A DNA stretch of 64,000 nucleotides from Chrysaora quinquecirrha (GCA_014526335.1 JACTAT010000268.1:402777-466776), one strand, 5' to 3'. Counted from the stretch's first letter, positions 10,787 to 19,980 are shown. Notes: generated by a model from the sequence alone, not told the origin. Translations and numbers: made by a program.

Positions 10787-10848
10787 TCCCGTGTGGTCTA
10801 GTGGTTAGGATCCGGCGTTTTCACCGCCGTGGCCGGGGTTCGATTCCC
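10787..10848 (+). pseudogene. tRNA-Glu (TTC) lacking its 3' acceptor strand
   Basis: The body is normal up to GATTCCC, then joins 'aaattttgataa' of a class C spacer. The last 10 nt, including the acceptor 3' strand, are deleted. Confidence 0.85.
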
Positions 10849-10952
10849 AAATTTTGATAATTGTCAAACAATTCTGTTCCTGATTTTGCATTGGTAAATC
10901 ATCAGTTTATGGAGCAATAGTAAAAACCAAACGCTTCGAACTTTGACTCACA

Positions 10953-11024
10953 TCCCGTGTGGTCTAGTGGTTAGGATCCGGCGCTCTCACCGCCGTGGCC
11001 GGGGTTCGATTCCCCGCACGGGAG
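10953..11024 (+). tRNA. tRNA-Glu (CTC), array copy 29
   Basis: Consensus CTC; first unit of the block duplicated from 7778. Class C. Confidence 0.92.
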
Positions 11025-11133
11025 ATCAAAAATTTTGATAATTGTCAAACAATTCTGTTTCTGATTTTGTATTGGTAAATTATTAGTTTATGGAGCAATA
11101 GTAAAAACCAAACGCTTCGAAACTTGACTCACA

Positions 11134-11205
11134 TCCCGTGTGGTCTAGTGGTTAGGATCCGGCGCTCTCACCGCCGTGGTCGGGGTTCGATTCCCTGCAC
11201 GGGAG
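11134..11205 (+). tRNA. tRNA-Glu (CTC), array copy 30
   Basis: CTC with T-stem wobble. Class A3, as its counterpart at 7959. Confidence 0.88.
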
Positions 11206-11318
11206 ATGATGCATCTTTAACAATTGTTAAACAAGTCCCTGTTCCTAATTTTGTTTTGGTTAATAATCAGTTAATGGAGCAATAGTAAAAATCAAATTGT
11301 TCCAATTTGGAGTTAGCA

Positions 11319-11390
11319 TCCCGTGTGGTCTAGTGGTTAGGATCATGCGCTTTCACCGCCGTGGCCGGGGTTCGATTCCCCGCACGGGAG
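11319..11390 (+). tRNA. tRNA-Glu-like (TTC), anticodon-stem variant, copy 31
   Basis: ATCATGCG with loop CTTTCAC, the same pair of changes as at 8144. Class A. Confidence 0.7.
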
Positions 11391-11503
11391 ATAATGCATC
11401 TTTTACAATTGTTAAACAAGTCTCTGTTCCTAATTTTGTATTGGTTAATAATCAGTTAATGGAGCAATAGAAAAAATCAAATTGTTCCAATTTGGAGTTA
11501 GCA

Positions 11504-11575
11504 TCCCGTGTGGTCTAGTGGTTAGGATCATGCGTTTTCACCGCCGTGGCCGGGGTTCGATTCCCCGCACGGGAG
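11504..11575 (+). tRNA. tRNA-Glu-like (TTC), anticodon-stem variant, copy 32
   Basis: ATCATGCG stem variant, counterpart of 8329. Class A. Confidence 0.7.
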
Positions 11576-11688
11576 ATAATGCATCTTTTACAATTGTTAA
11601 ACAAGTCTCTGTTCCTAATTTTGTATTGGTTAATAATCAGTTAATGGAGCAATAGTAAAAACCAAATTGATAAAATTTGGACTTAGCA

Positions 11689-11760
11689 TCCCGTGTGGTC
11701 TAGTGGTTAGGATCCGGCGCTCTCACCGCCGTGGCCGGGGTTCGATTCCCCGCACGGGAG
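11689..11760 (+). tRNA. tRNA-Glu (CTC), array copy 33
   Basis: Consensus CTC after 'ggacttagca'. Class B. Confidence 0.92.
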
Positions 11761-11870
11761 ATAAAAAATGTTGACAATTGTCAAACAACTCTGTTCCTGA
11801 TTTTGCATTGGTAAATTATCAGTTTATGGAGCAATAGTAAAAACCAAATTGATCAAATTTGGACTTAGCA

Positions 11871-11942
11871 TCCTGTGTGGTCTAGCGGTTAGGATCCGGC
11901 GTTTTCACCGCCGTGGCCGGGGTTCGATTCCCCGCACGGGAG
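11871..11942 (+). tRNA. tRNA-Glu (TTC), array copy 34
   Basis: TCCTGTG acceptor strand gives a T-G wobble; AGCGG D loop. Spacer 'atgatgcaactttta'. Confidence 0.8.
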
Positions 11943-12054
11943 ATGATGCAACTTTTACAATTGTTAAACAAGTCTCTGTTCCTAATTTTGTATTGGTTAA
12001 TAATCAGTTAATGGAGCAATAGAAAAATCAAATTGATCCAATTTGGAGTTAGCA

Positions 12055-12126
12055 TCCCGTGTGGTCTAGTGGTTAGGATCCGGCGTTTTCACCGCCGTGG
12101 CCGGGGTTCGATTCCCCGCACGGGAG
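12055..12126 (+). tRNA. tRNA-Glu (TTC), array copy 35
   Basis: Consensus TTC. Class C. Confidence 0.93.
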
Positions 12127-12236
12127 ATCAAAAATTTTGATAATTGTCAAACAATTCTGTTTCTGATTTTGTATTGGTAAATTATTAGTTTATGGAGCAA
12201 TAGTAAAAACCAAACGCTTCGAAACTTTGACTCACA

Positions 12237-12308
12237 TCCCGTGTGGTCTAGTGGTTAGGATCCGGCGCTCTCACCGCCGTGGCCGGGGTTCGATTCCCTG
12301 CACGGGAG
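12237..12308 (+). tRNA. tRNA-Glu (CTC), array copy 36
   Basis: CTC with 3' T-stem CCCTG wobble. Class A3. Confidence 0.88.
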
Positions 12309-12421
12309 ATGATGCATCTTTAACAATTGTTAAACAAGTCCCTGTTCCTAATTTTGTTTTGGTTAATAATCAGTTAATGGAGCAATAGTAAAAATCAAAT
12401 TGTTCCAATTTGGAGTTAGCA

Positions 12422-12493
12422 TCCCGTGTGGTCTAGTGGTTAGGATCCGGCGCTCTCACCGCCGTGGCCGGGGTTCGATTCCCCGCACGGGAG
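12422..12493 (+). tRNA. tRNA-Glu (CTC), array copy 37
   Basis: CTC body behind a 'ggagttagca' spacer end (normally TTC context). Class A. Confidence 0.91.
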
Positions 12494-12605
12494 ATAATGC
12501 ATCTTTTACAATTGTTAAACAAGTCTCTGTTCCTAATTTTGTATTGGTTAATAATCAGTTAATGGAGCAATAGAAAAATCAAATTGTTCCAATTTGGAGT
12601 TAGCA

Positions 12606-12676
12606 TCCCGTGTGGTCTAGTGGTTAGGATCCGGCGTTTTCACCGCCGTGGCCGGGTTCGATTCCCCGCACGGGAG
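12606..12676 (+). tRNA. tRNA-Glu (TTC), 71 nt, T-stem G deletion, copy 38
   Basis: GGGG to GGG in the 5' T stem while CCCC is kept. May be a homopolymer sequencing error. Spacer TTT only. Confidence 0.7.
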
Positions 12677-12788
12677 ATAATGCATCTTTACAATTGTTAA
12701 ACAAGTCTCTGTTCCTAATTTTGTATTGGTTAATAATCAGTTAATGGAGCAATAGAAAAAATCAAATTGTTCCAATTTGGAGTTAGCA

Positions 12789-12860
12789 TCCCGTGTGGTC
12801 TAGTGGTTAGGATCCGGCGTTTTCACCGCCGTGGCCGGGGTTCGATTCCCCGCACGGGAG
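12789..12860 (+). tRNA. tRNA-Glu (TTC), array copy 39
   Basis: Consensus TTC. Class A. Confidence 0.93.
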
Positions 12861-12973
12861 ATAATGCATCTTTTACAATTGTTAAACAAGTCTCTGTTCC
12901 TAATTTTGTATTGGTTAATAATCAGTTAATGGAGCAATAGTAAAAATCAAATTGATCCAATTTGGAGTTAGCA

Positions 12974-13045
12974 TCCCGTGTGGTCTAGTGGTTAGGATCC
13001 GGCGTTTTCACCGCCGTGGCCGGGGTTCGATTCCCCGCACGGGAG
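12974..13045 (+). tRNA. tRNA-Glu (TTC), array copy 40
   Basis: Consensus TTC. Class A. Confidence 0.93.
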
Positions 13046-13157
13046 ATAATGCATCTTTTACAATTGTTAAACAAGTCTCTGTTTCTAATTTTGTATTGGT
13101 TAATAATCAGTTAATGGAGCAATAGTAAAATCAAATTGATCCAATTTGGAGTTAGCA

Positions 13158-13229
13158 TCCCGTGTGGTCTAGTGGTTAGGATCCGGCGTTTTCACCGCCG
13201 TGGCCGGGGTTCGATTCCCCGCACGGGAG
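13158..13229 (+). tRNA. tRNA-Glu (TTC), array copy 41
   Basis: Consensus TTC; opens the block re-used at 15715 and 18083. Class B. Confidence 0.92.
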
Positions 13230-13339
13230 ATAAAAAATGTTGACAATTGTCAAACAACTCTGTTCCTGATTTTGCATTGGTAAATTATCAGTTTATGGAG
13301 CAATAGTAAAAATCAAATTGATCCAATTTGGAGTTAGCA

Positions 13340-13411
13340 TCCCGTGTGGTCTAGTGGTTAGGATCCGGCGTTTTCACCGCCGTGGCCGGGATTCGATTCC
13401 CCGCACGGGAG
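13340..13411 (+). tRNA. tRNA-Glu (TTC), B-box variant, copy 42
   Basis: GGGATTCGATTCC: G53 to A removes a T-stem pair and alters the B box. Class A3. Confidence 0.75.
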
Positions 13412-13524
13412 ATAATGCATCTTTAACAATTGTTAAACAAGTCTCTGTTCCTAATTTTGTATTGGTTAATAATCAGTTAATGGAGCAATAGAAAAAATCA
13501 AATTGTTCCAATTTGGAGTTAGCA

Positions 13525-13596
13525 TCCCGTGTGGTCTAGTGGTTAGGATCCGGCGTTTTCACCGCCGTGGCCGGGGTTCGATTCCCCGCACGGGAG
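13525..13596 (+). tRNA. tRNA-Glu (TTC), array copy 43
   Basis: Consensus TTC. Class A. Confidence 0.93.
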
Positions 13597-13708
13597 ATAA
13601 TGCATCTTTTACAATTGTTAAACAAGTCTCTGTTTCTAATTTTGTATTGGTTAATAATCAGTTAATGGAGCAATAGTAAAATCAAATTGATCCAATTTGG
13701 AGTTAGCA

Positions 13709-13780
13709 TCCCGTGTGGTCTAGTGGTTAGGATCCGGCGTTTTCACCGCCGTGGCCGGGGTTCGATTCCCCGCACGGGAG
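13709..13780 (+). tRNA. tRNA-Glu (TTC), array copy 44
   Basis: Consensus TTC. Class B. Confidence 0.92.
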
Positions 13781-13890
13781 ATAAAAAATGTTGACAATTG
13801 TCAAACAACTCTGTTCCTGATTTTGCATTGGTAAATTATCAGTTTATGGAGCAATAGTAAAAATCAAATTGATCCAATTTGGAGTTAGCA

Positions 13891-13962
13891 TCCCGTGTGG
13901 TCTAGTGGTTAGGATCCGGCGTTTTCACCGCCGTGGCCGGGATTCGATTCCCCGCACGGGAG
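13891..13962 (+). tRNA. tRNA-Glu (TTC), B-box variant, copy 45
   Basis: G53 to A variant. Class A3. Confidence 0.75.
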
Positions 13963-14075
13963 ATAATGCATCTTTAACAATTGTTAAACAAGTCTCTGTT
14001 CCTAATTTTGTATTGGTTAATAATCAGTTAATGGAGCAGTAGAAAAAATCAAATTGTTCCAATTTGGATTTAGCA

Positions 14076-14147
14076 TCCCGTGTGGTCTAGTGGTTAGGAT
14101 CCGGCGTTTTCACCGCCGTGGCCGGGGTTCGATTCCCCGCACGGGAG
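14076..14147 (+). tRNA. tRNA-Glu (TTC), array copy 46
   Basis: Consensus TTC, preceded by the block marker 'tggatttagca'. Spacer TTT only. Confidence 0.91.
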
Positions 14148-14259
14148 ATAATGCATCTTTACAATTGTTAAACAAGTCTCTGTTCCTAATTTTGTATTGG
14201 TTAATAATCAGTTAACGGAGCAATAGTAAAAATCAAATTGTTCCAATTTGGAGTTAGCA

Positions 14260-14331
14260 TCCCGTGTGGTCTAGTGGTTAGGATCCGGCGTTTTCACCGC
14301 CGTGGCCGGGGTTCGATTCCCCGCACGGGAG
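14260..14331 (+). tRNA. tRNA-Glu (TTC), array copy 47
   Basis: Consensus TTC; upstream spacer has the marker 'cagttaacggagc'. Class A. Confidence 0.93.
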
Positions 14332-14444
14332 ATAATGCATCTTTTACAATTGTTAAACAAGTCTCTGTTCCTAATTTTGTATTGGTTAATAATCAGTTAA
14401 TGGAGCAATAGAAAAAATCAAATTGTTCCAATTTGGAGTTAGCA

Positions 14445-14516
14445 TCCCGTGTGGTCTAGTGGTTAGGATCCGGCGTTTTCACCGCCGTAGCCGGGGTTCG
14501 ATTCCCCGCACGGGAG
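14445..14516 (+). tRNA. tRNA-Glu (TTC), array copy 48
   Basis: Consensus except CCGTAGCC in the variable region. Class A. Confidence 0.9.
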
Positions 14517-14629
14517 ATAATGCATCTTTTACAATTGTTAAACAAGTCTCTGTTCCTAATTTTGTATTGGTTAATAATCAGTTAATGGAGCAATAGAAAA
14601 AATCAAATTGTTCCAATTTGGAGTTAGCA

Positions 14630-14701
14630 TCCCGTGTGGTCTAGTGGTTAGGATCCGGCGTTTTCACCGCCGTAGCCGGGGTTCGATTCCCCGCACGGGA
14701 G
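14630..14701 (+). tRNA. tRNA-Glu (TTC), array copy 49
   Basis: Same CCGTAGCC change as copy 48, so a recent unit duplication. Class A. Confidence 0.9.
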
Positions 14702-14813
14702 ATAATGCATCTTTTACAATTGTTAAACAAGTCTCTGTTCCTAATTTTGTATTGGTTAATAATCAGTTAATGGAGCAATAGTAAAAACCAAACGCTTCGA
14801 ACTTTGACTCACA

Positions 14814-14885
14814 TCCCGTGTGGTCTAGTGGTTAGGATCCGGCGCTCTCACCGCCGTGGCCGGGGTTCGATTCCCCGCACGGGAG
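14814..14885 (+). tRNA. tRNA-Glu (CTC), array copy 50
   Basis: Consensus CTC. Class B. Confidence 0.92.
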
Positions 14886-14995
14886 ATAAAAAATGTTGAC
14901 AATTGTCAAACAACTCTGTTCCTGATTTTGCATTGGTAAATTATCAGTTTATGGAGCAATAGTAAAAATCAAATTGTTCCAATTTGGAGTTAGCA

Positions 14996-15065
14996 TCCCG
15001 TGTGGTCTAGTGGTTAGGATCCGGCGTTTTCACCGCCGTGGCCGGGTTCGATTCCCCGACGGGAG
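14996..15065 (+). tRNA. tRNA-Glu (TTC), 70 nt, two deletions, copy 51
   Basis: Lacks one T-stem G and the first C of CACGGGA. Start of a cluster of shortened copies; possible sequencing error. Class B. Confidence 0.6.
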
Positions 15066-15172
15066 ATAAAAATGTTGACAATTGTCAAACAACTCTGTTC
15101 CTGATTTTGCATTGGTAAATTATCAGTTTATGGAGCAATAGTAAAACCAAACGCTTCGAAGTTTGACTCACA

Positions 15173-15243
15173 TCCCGTGTGGTCTAGTGGTTAGGATCCG
15201 GCGTTTTCACCGCCGTGGCCGGGTTCGATTCCCCGCACGGGAG
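15173..15243 (+). tRNA. tRNA-Glu (TTC), 71 nt, T-stem G deletion, copy 52
   Basis: GGG in place of GGGG. Class B with one A fewer. Confidence 0.65.
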
Positions 15244-15351
15244 ATAAAAATGTTGACAATTGTCAAACAACTCTGTTCCTGATTTTGCATTGGTAAATTA
15301 TCAGTTTATGGAGCAATAGTAAAATCAAATTGATCCAATTTGGAGTTAGCA

Positions 15352-15421
15352 TCCCGTGTGGTCTAGTGGTTAGGATCCGGCGTTTTCACCGCCGTGGCCG
15401 GGTTCGATTCCCGCACGGGAG
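15352..15421 (+). tRNA. tRNA-Glu (TTC), 70 nt, copy 53
   Basis: GGGG and CCCC are both shortened to three. Spacer TTT only. Confidence 0.65.
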
Positions 15422-15532
15422 ATAATGCATCTTTACAATTGTTAAACAAGTCTCTGTTCCTAATTTTGTATTGGTTAATAATCAGTTAATGGAGCAATAG
15501 TAAAATCAAATTGATCCAATTTGGAGTTAGCA

Positions 15533-15601
15533 TCCCGTGTGGTCTAGTGGTTAGGATCCGGCGTTTTCACCGCCGTGGCGGGTTCGATTCCCGCACGGGA
15601 G
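15533..15601 (+). tRNA. tRNA-Glu (TTC), 69 nt, copy 54
   Basis: GGCCGGGG to GGCGGG and CCCC to CCC: three homopolymer losses. Class A3. Confidence 0.6.
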
Positions 15602-15714
15602 ATAATGCATCTTTAACAATTGTTAAACAAGTCTCTGTTCCTAATTTTGTATTGGTTAATAATCAGTTAATGGAGCAATAGTAAAAATCAAATTGATCCA
15701 ATTTGGAGTTAGCA

Positions 15715-15786
15715 TCCCGTGTGGTCTAGTGGTTAGGATCCGGCGTTTTCACCGCCGTGGCCGGGGTTCGATTCCCCGCACGGGAG
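15715..15786 (+). tRNA. tRNA-Glu (TTC), array copy 55
   Basis: Full-length consensus inside the shortened cluster. Class B. Confidence 0.92.
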
Positions 15787-15896
15787 ATAAAAAATGTTGA
15801 CAATTGTCAAACAACTCTGTTCCTGATTTTGCATTGGTAAATTATCAGTTTATGGAGCAATAGTAAAAATCAAATTGATCCAATTTGGAGTTAGCA

Positions 15897-15967
15897 TCCC
15901 GTGTGGTCTAGTGGTTAGGATCCGGCGTTTTCACCGCCGTGGCCGGGATTCGATTCCCGCACGGGAG
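15897..15967 (+). tRNA. tRNA-Glu (TTC), 71 nt, B-box variant, copy 56
   Basis: G53 to A plus CCCC to CCC. TTT-only spacer. Confidence 0.62.
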
Positions 15968-16078
15968 ATAATGCATCTTTACAATTGTTAAACAAGTCTC
16001 TGTTCCTAATTTTGTATTGGTTAATAATCAGTTAATGGAGCAATAGAAAAATCAAATTGTTCCAATTTGGAGTTAGCA

Positions 16079-16148
16079 TCCCGTGTGGTCTAGTGGTTAG
16101 GATCCGGCGTTTTCACCGCCGTGGCGGGGTTCGATTCCCGCACGGGAG
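16079..16148 (+). tRNA. tRNA-Glu (TTC), 70 nt, copy 57
   Basis: One C lost before GGGG, and CCCC to CCC. TTT-only spacer. Confidence 0.62.
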
Positions 16149-16259
16149 ATAATGCATCTTTACAATTGTTAAACAAGTCTCTGTTTCTAATTTTGCATTG
16201 GTTAATAATCAGTTAATGGAGCAATAGTAAAATCAAATTGATCCAATTTGGAGTTAGCA

Positions 16260-16330
16260 TCCCGTGTGGTCTAGTGGTTAGGATCCGGCGTTTTCACCGC
16301 CGTGGCCGGGTTCGATTCCCCGCACGGGAG
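16260..16330 (+). tRNA. tRNA-Glu (TTC), 71 nt, copy 58
   Basis: GGGG to GGG. Class B. Confidence 0.65.
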
Positions 16331-16438
16331 ATAAAAATGTTGACAATTGTCAAACAACTCTGTTCCTGATTTTGCATTGGTAAATTATCAGTTTATGGAG
16401 CAATAGTAAAATCAAATTGATCCAATTTGGAGTTAGCA

Positions 16439-16508
16439 TCCCGTGTGGTCTAGTGGTTAGGATCCGGCGTTTTCACCGCCGTGGCGGGATTCGATTCCCG
16501 CACGGGAG
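16439..16508 (+). tRNA. tRNA-Glu (TTC), 70 nt, B-box variant, copy 59
   Basis: GGCGGGATTCGATTCCC: G53 to A with two losses. Class A3. Confidence 0.6.
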
Positions 16509-16620
16509 ATAATGCATCTTTAACAATTGTTAAACAAGTCTCTGTTCCTAATTTTGTATTGGTTAATAATCAGTTAATGGAGCAATAGAAAAATCAAATT
16601 GTTCCAATTTGGATTTAGCA

Positions 16621-16689
16621 TCCCGTGTGGTCTAGTGGTTAGGATCCGGCGTTTTCACCGCCGTGGCGGGTTCGATTCCCGCACGGGAG
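16621..16689 (+). tRNA. tRNA-Glu (TTC), 69 nt, copy 60
   Basis: Same three losses as copy 54; preceded by the marker 'tggatttagca' as at 14076. TTT-only spacer. Confidence 0.6.
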
Positions 16690-16801
16690 ATAATGCATCT
16701 TTACAATTGTTAAACAAGTCTCTGTTCCTAATTTTGTATTGGTTAATAATCAGTTAACGGAGCAATAGTAAAAATCAAATTGTTCCAATTTGGAGTTAGC
16801 A

Positions 16802-16873
16802 TCCCGTGTGGTCTAGTGGTTAGGATCCGGCGTTTTCACCGCCGTGGCCGGGGTTCGATTCCCCGCACGGGAG
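16802..16873 (+). tRNA. tRNA-Glu (TTC), array copy 61
   Basis: Consensus TTC after 'cagttaacggagc'. Class B. Confidence 0.92.
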
Positions 16874-16982
16874 ATAAAAATGTTGACAATTGTCAAACAA
16901 CTCTGTTCCTGATTTTGCATTGGTAAATTATCAGTTTATGGAGCAATAGTAAAAATCAAATTGATCCAATTTGGAGTTAGCA

Positions 16983-17054
16983 TCCCGTGTGGTCTAGTGG
17001 TTAGGATCCGGCGTTTTCACCGCCGTGGCCGGGATTCGATTCCCCGCACGGGAG
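16983..17054 (+). tRNA. tRNA-Glu (TTC), B-box variant, copy 62
   Basis: G53 to A. Class A. Confidence 0.75.
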
Positions 17055-17167
17055 ATAATGCATCTTTTACAATTGTTAAACAAGTCTCTGTTCCTAATTT
17101 TGTATTGGTTAATAATCAGTTAATGGAGCAATAGTAAAAACCAAATTGATAAAATTTGGACTTAGCA

Positions 17168-17239
17168 TCCCGTGTGGTCTAGTGGTTAGGATCCGGCGCT
17201 CTCACCGCCGTGGCCGGGGTTCGATTCCCCGCACGGGAG
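17168..17239 (+). tRNA. tRNA-Glu (CTC), array copy 63
   Basis: Consensus CTC after 'ggacttagca'. Class B. Confidence 0.92.
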
Positions 17240-17349
17240 ATAAAAAATGTTGACAATTGTCAAACAACTCTGTTCCTGATTTTGCATTGGTAAATTATCA
17301 GTTTATGGGGCAATAGTAAAAACCAAATTGATAAAATTTGGACTTAGCA

Positions 17350-17421
17350 TCCCGTGTGGTCTAGTGGTTAGGATCCGGCGCTCTCACCGCCGTGGCCGGG
17401 GTTCGATTCCCCGCACGGGAG
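17350..17421 (+). tRNA. tRNA-Glu (CTC), array copy 64
   Basis: Consensus CTC; upstream spacer carries 'tatggggcaata'. Class B. Confidence 0.92.
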
Positions 17422-17530
17422 ATAAAAAATGTTGACAATTGTCAAACAACTCTGTTCCTGATTTTGCATTGGTAAATTATCAGTTTATGGAGCAATAGTA
17501 AAAACCAAACGCTTCGAAGTTTGACTCACA

Positions 17531-17602
17531 TCCCGTGTGGTCTAGTGGTTAGGATCCGGCGTTTTCACCGCCGTGGCCGGGGTTCGATTCCCCGCACGGG
17601 AG
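17531..17602 (+). tRNA. tRNA-Glu (TTC), array copy 65
   Basis: TTC body after 'gactcaca'. Class B. Confidence 0.92.
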
Positions 17603-17712
17603 ATAAAAAATGTTGACAATTGTCAAACAACTCTGTTCCTGATTTTGCATTGGTAAATTATCAGTTTATGGAGCAATAGTAAAAATCAAATTGATCCAAT
17701 TTGGAGTTAGCA

Positions 17713-17784
17713 TCCCGTGTGGTCTAGTGGTTAGGATCCGGCGTTTTCACCGCCGTGGCCGGGGTTCGATTCCCCGCACGGGAG
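17713..17784 (+). tRNA. tRNA-Glu (TTC), array copy 66
   Basis: Consensus TTC. Class A. Confidence 0.93.
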
Positions 17785-17897
17785 ATAATGCATCTTTTAC
17801 AATTGTTAAACAAGTCTCTGTTCCTAATTTTGTATTGGTTAATAATCAGTTAATGGAGCAATAGTAAAAATCAAATTGATCCAATTTGGAGTTAGCA

Positions 17898-17969
17898 TCC
17901 CGTGTGGTCTAGTGGTTAGGATCCGGCGTTTTCACCGCCGTGGCCGGGGTTCGATTCCCCGCACGGGAG
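17898..17969 (+). tRNA. tRNA-Glu (TTC), array copy 67
   Basis: Consensus TTC. Class A3 with the perfect palindrome TTAACAATTGTTAA. Confidence 0.92.
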
Positions 17970-18082
17970 ATAATGCATCTTTAACAATTGTTAAACAAGT
18001 CTCTGTTCCTAATTTTGTATTGGTTAATAATCAGTTAATGGAGCAATAGTAAAAATCAAATTGATCCAATTTGGAGTTAGCA

Positions 18083-18152
18083 TCCCGTGTGGTCTAGTGG
18101 TTAGGATCCGGCGTTTTCACCGCCGTGGCCGGGTTCGATTCCCGCACGGGAG
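18083..18152 (+). tRNA. tRNA-Glu (TTC), 70 nt, copy 68
   Basis: GGGG and CCCC both shortened by one. Class B with one A fewer. Confidence 0.65.
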
Positions 18153-18261
18153 ATAAAAATGTTGACAATTGTCAAACAACTCTGTTCCTGATTTTGCATT
18201 GGTAAATTATCAGTTTATGGAGCAATAGTAAAAATCAAATTGATCCAATTTGGAGTTAGCA

Positions 18262-18332
18262 TCCCGTGTGGTCTAGTGGTTAGGATCCGGCGTTTTCACC
18301 GCCGTGGCCGGGATTCGATTCCCGCACGGGAG
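18262..18332 (+). tRNA. tRNA-Glu (TTC), 71 nt, B-box variant, copy 69
   Basis: G53 to A with CCCC to CCC. TTT-only spacer. Confidence 0.62.
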
Positions 18333-18444
18333 ATAATGCATCTTTACAATTGTTAAACAAGTCTCTGTTCCTAATTTTGTATTGGTTAATAATCAGTTAA
18401 TGGAGCAATAGAAAAAATCAAATTGTTCCAATTTGGAGTTAGCA

Positions 18445-18516
18445 TCCCGTGTGGTCTAGTGGTTAGGATCCGGCGTTTTCACCGCCGTGGCCGGGGTTCG
18501 ATTCCCCGCACGGGAG
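18445..18516 (+). tRNA. tRNA-Glu (TTC), array copy 70
   Basis: Consensus TTC. Class A. Confidence 0.93.
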
Positions 18517-18628
18517 ATAATGCATCTTTTACAATTGTTAAACAAGTCTCTGTTTCTAATTTTGTATTGGTTAATAATCAGTTAATGGAGCAATAGTAAA
18601 ATCAAATTGATCCAATTTGGAGTTAGCA

Positions 18629-18700
18629 TCCCGTGTGGTCTAGTGGTTAGGATCCGGCGTTTTCACCGCCGTGGCCGGGGTTCGATTCCCCGCACGGGAG
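18629..18700 (+). tRNA. tRNA-Glu (TTC), array copy 71
   Basis: Consensus TTC. Class B. Confidence 0.92.
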
Positions 18701-18808
18701 ATAAAAATGTTGACAATTGTCAAACAACTCTGTTCCTGATTTTGCATTGGTAAATTATCAGTTTATGGAGCAATAGTAAAATCAAATTGATCCAATTTGG
18801 AGTTAGCA

Positions 18809-18880
18809 TCCCGTGTGGTCTAGTGGTTAGGATCCGGCGTTTTCACCGCCGTGGCCGGGATTCGATTCCCCGCACGGGAG
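18809..18880 (+). tRNA. tRNA-Glu (TTC), B-box variant, copy 72
   Basis: G53 to A. Class A3. Confidence 0.75.
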
Positions 18881-18993
18881 ATAATGCATCTTTAACAATT
18901 GTTAAACAAGTCTCTGTTCCTAATTTTGTATTGGTTAATAATCAGTTAATGGAGCAATAGAAAAAATCAAATTGTTCCAATTTGGATTTAGCA

Positions 18994-19065
18994 TCCCGTG
19001 TGGTCTAGTGGTTAGGATCCGGCGTTTTCACCGCCGTGGCCGGGGTTCGATTCCCCGCACGGGAG
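18994..19065 (+). tRNA. tRNA-Glu (TTC), array copy 73
   Basis: Consensus TTC, third occurrence of the marker 'tggatttagca'. Class A. Confidence 0.93.
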
Positions 19066-19178
19066 ATAATGCATCTTTTACAATTGTTAAACAAGTCTCT
19101 GTTCCTAATTTTGTATTGGTTAATAATCAGTTAACGGAGCAATAGTAAAAATCAAATTGTTCCAATTTGGAGTTAGCA

Positions 19179-19250
19179 TCCCGTGTGGTCTAGTGGTTAG
19201 GATCCGGCGTTTTCACCGCCGTGGCCGGGGTTCGATTCCCCGCACGGGAG
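19179..19250 (+). tRNA. tRNA-Glu (TTC), array copy 74
   Basis: Consensus TTC after 'cagttaacggagc'. Class B. Confidence 0.92.
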
Positions 19251-19360
19251 ATAAAAAATGTTGACAATTGTCAAACAACTCTGTTCCTGATTTTGCATTG
19301 GTAAATTATCAGTTTATGGAGCAATAGTAAAAATCAAATTGATCCAATTTGGAGTTAGCA

Positions 19361-19432
19361 TCCCGTGTGGTCTAGTGGTTAGGATCCGGCGTTTTCACCG
19401 CCGTGGCTGGGATTCGATTCCCCGCACGGGAG
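19361..19432 (+). tRNA. tRNA-Glu (TTC), B-box variant, copy 75
   Basis: G53 to A plus GGCTGGG. Class A. Confidence 0.73.
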
Positions 19433-19545
19433 ATAATGCATCTTTTACAATTGTTAAACAAGTCTCTGTTCCTAATTTTGTATTGGTTAATAATCAGTTA
19501 ATGGAGCAATAGTAAAAACCAAATTGATAAAATTTGGACTTAGCA

Positions 19546-19617
19546 TCCCGTGTGGTCTAGTGGTTAGGATCCGGCGCTCTCACCGCCGTGGCCGGGGTTC
19601 GATTCCCCGCACGGGAG
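19546..19617 (+). tRNA. tRNA-Glu (CTC), array copy 76
   Basis: Consensus CTC; counterpart of 17168. Class B. Confidence 0.92.
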
Positions 19618-19727
19618 ATAAAAAATGTTGACAATTGTCAAACAACTCTGTTCCTGATTTTGCATTGGTAAATTATCAGTTTATGGGGCAATAGTAAAAA
19701 CCAAATTGATAAAATTTGGACTTAGCA

Positions 19728-19798
19728 TCCCGTGTGGTCTAGTGGTTAGGATCCGGCGCTCTCACCGCCGTGGCCGGGTTCGATTCCCCGCACGGGAG
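19728..19798 (+). tRNA. tRNA-Glu (CTC), 71 nt, copy 77
   Basis: GGGG to GGG; upstream 'tatggggcaata' as at 17350. Class B. Confidence 0.68.
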
Positions 19799-19908
19799 AT
19801 AAAAAATGTTGACAATTGTCAAACAACTCTGTTCCTGATTTTGCATTGGTAAATTATCAGTTTATGGAGCAATAGTAAAAATCAAATTGATCCAATTTGG
19901 AGTTAGCA

Positions 19909-19980
19909 TCCCGTGTGGTCTAGTGGTTAGGATCCGGCGTTTTCACCGCCGTGGCCGGGGTTCGATTCCCCGCACGGGAG
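19909..19980 (+). tRNA. tRNA-Glu (TTC), array copy 78
   Basis: Consensus TTC. Class A. Confidence 0.93.
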
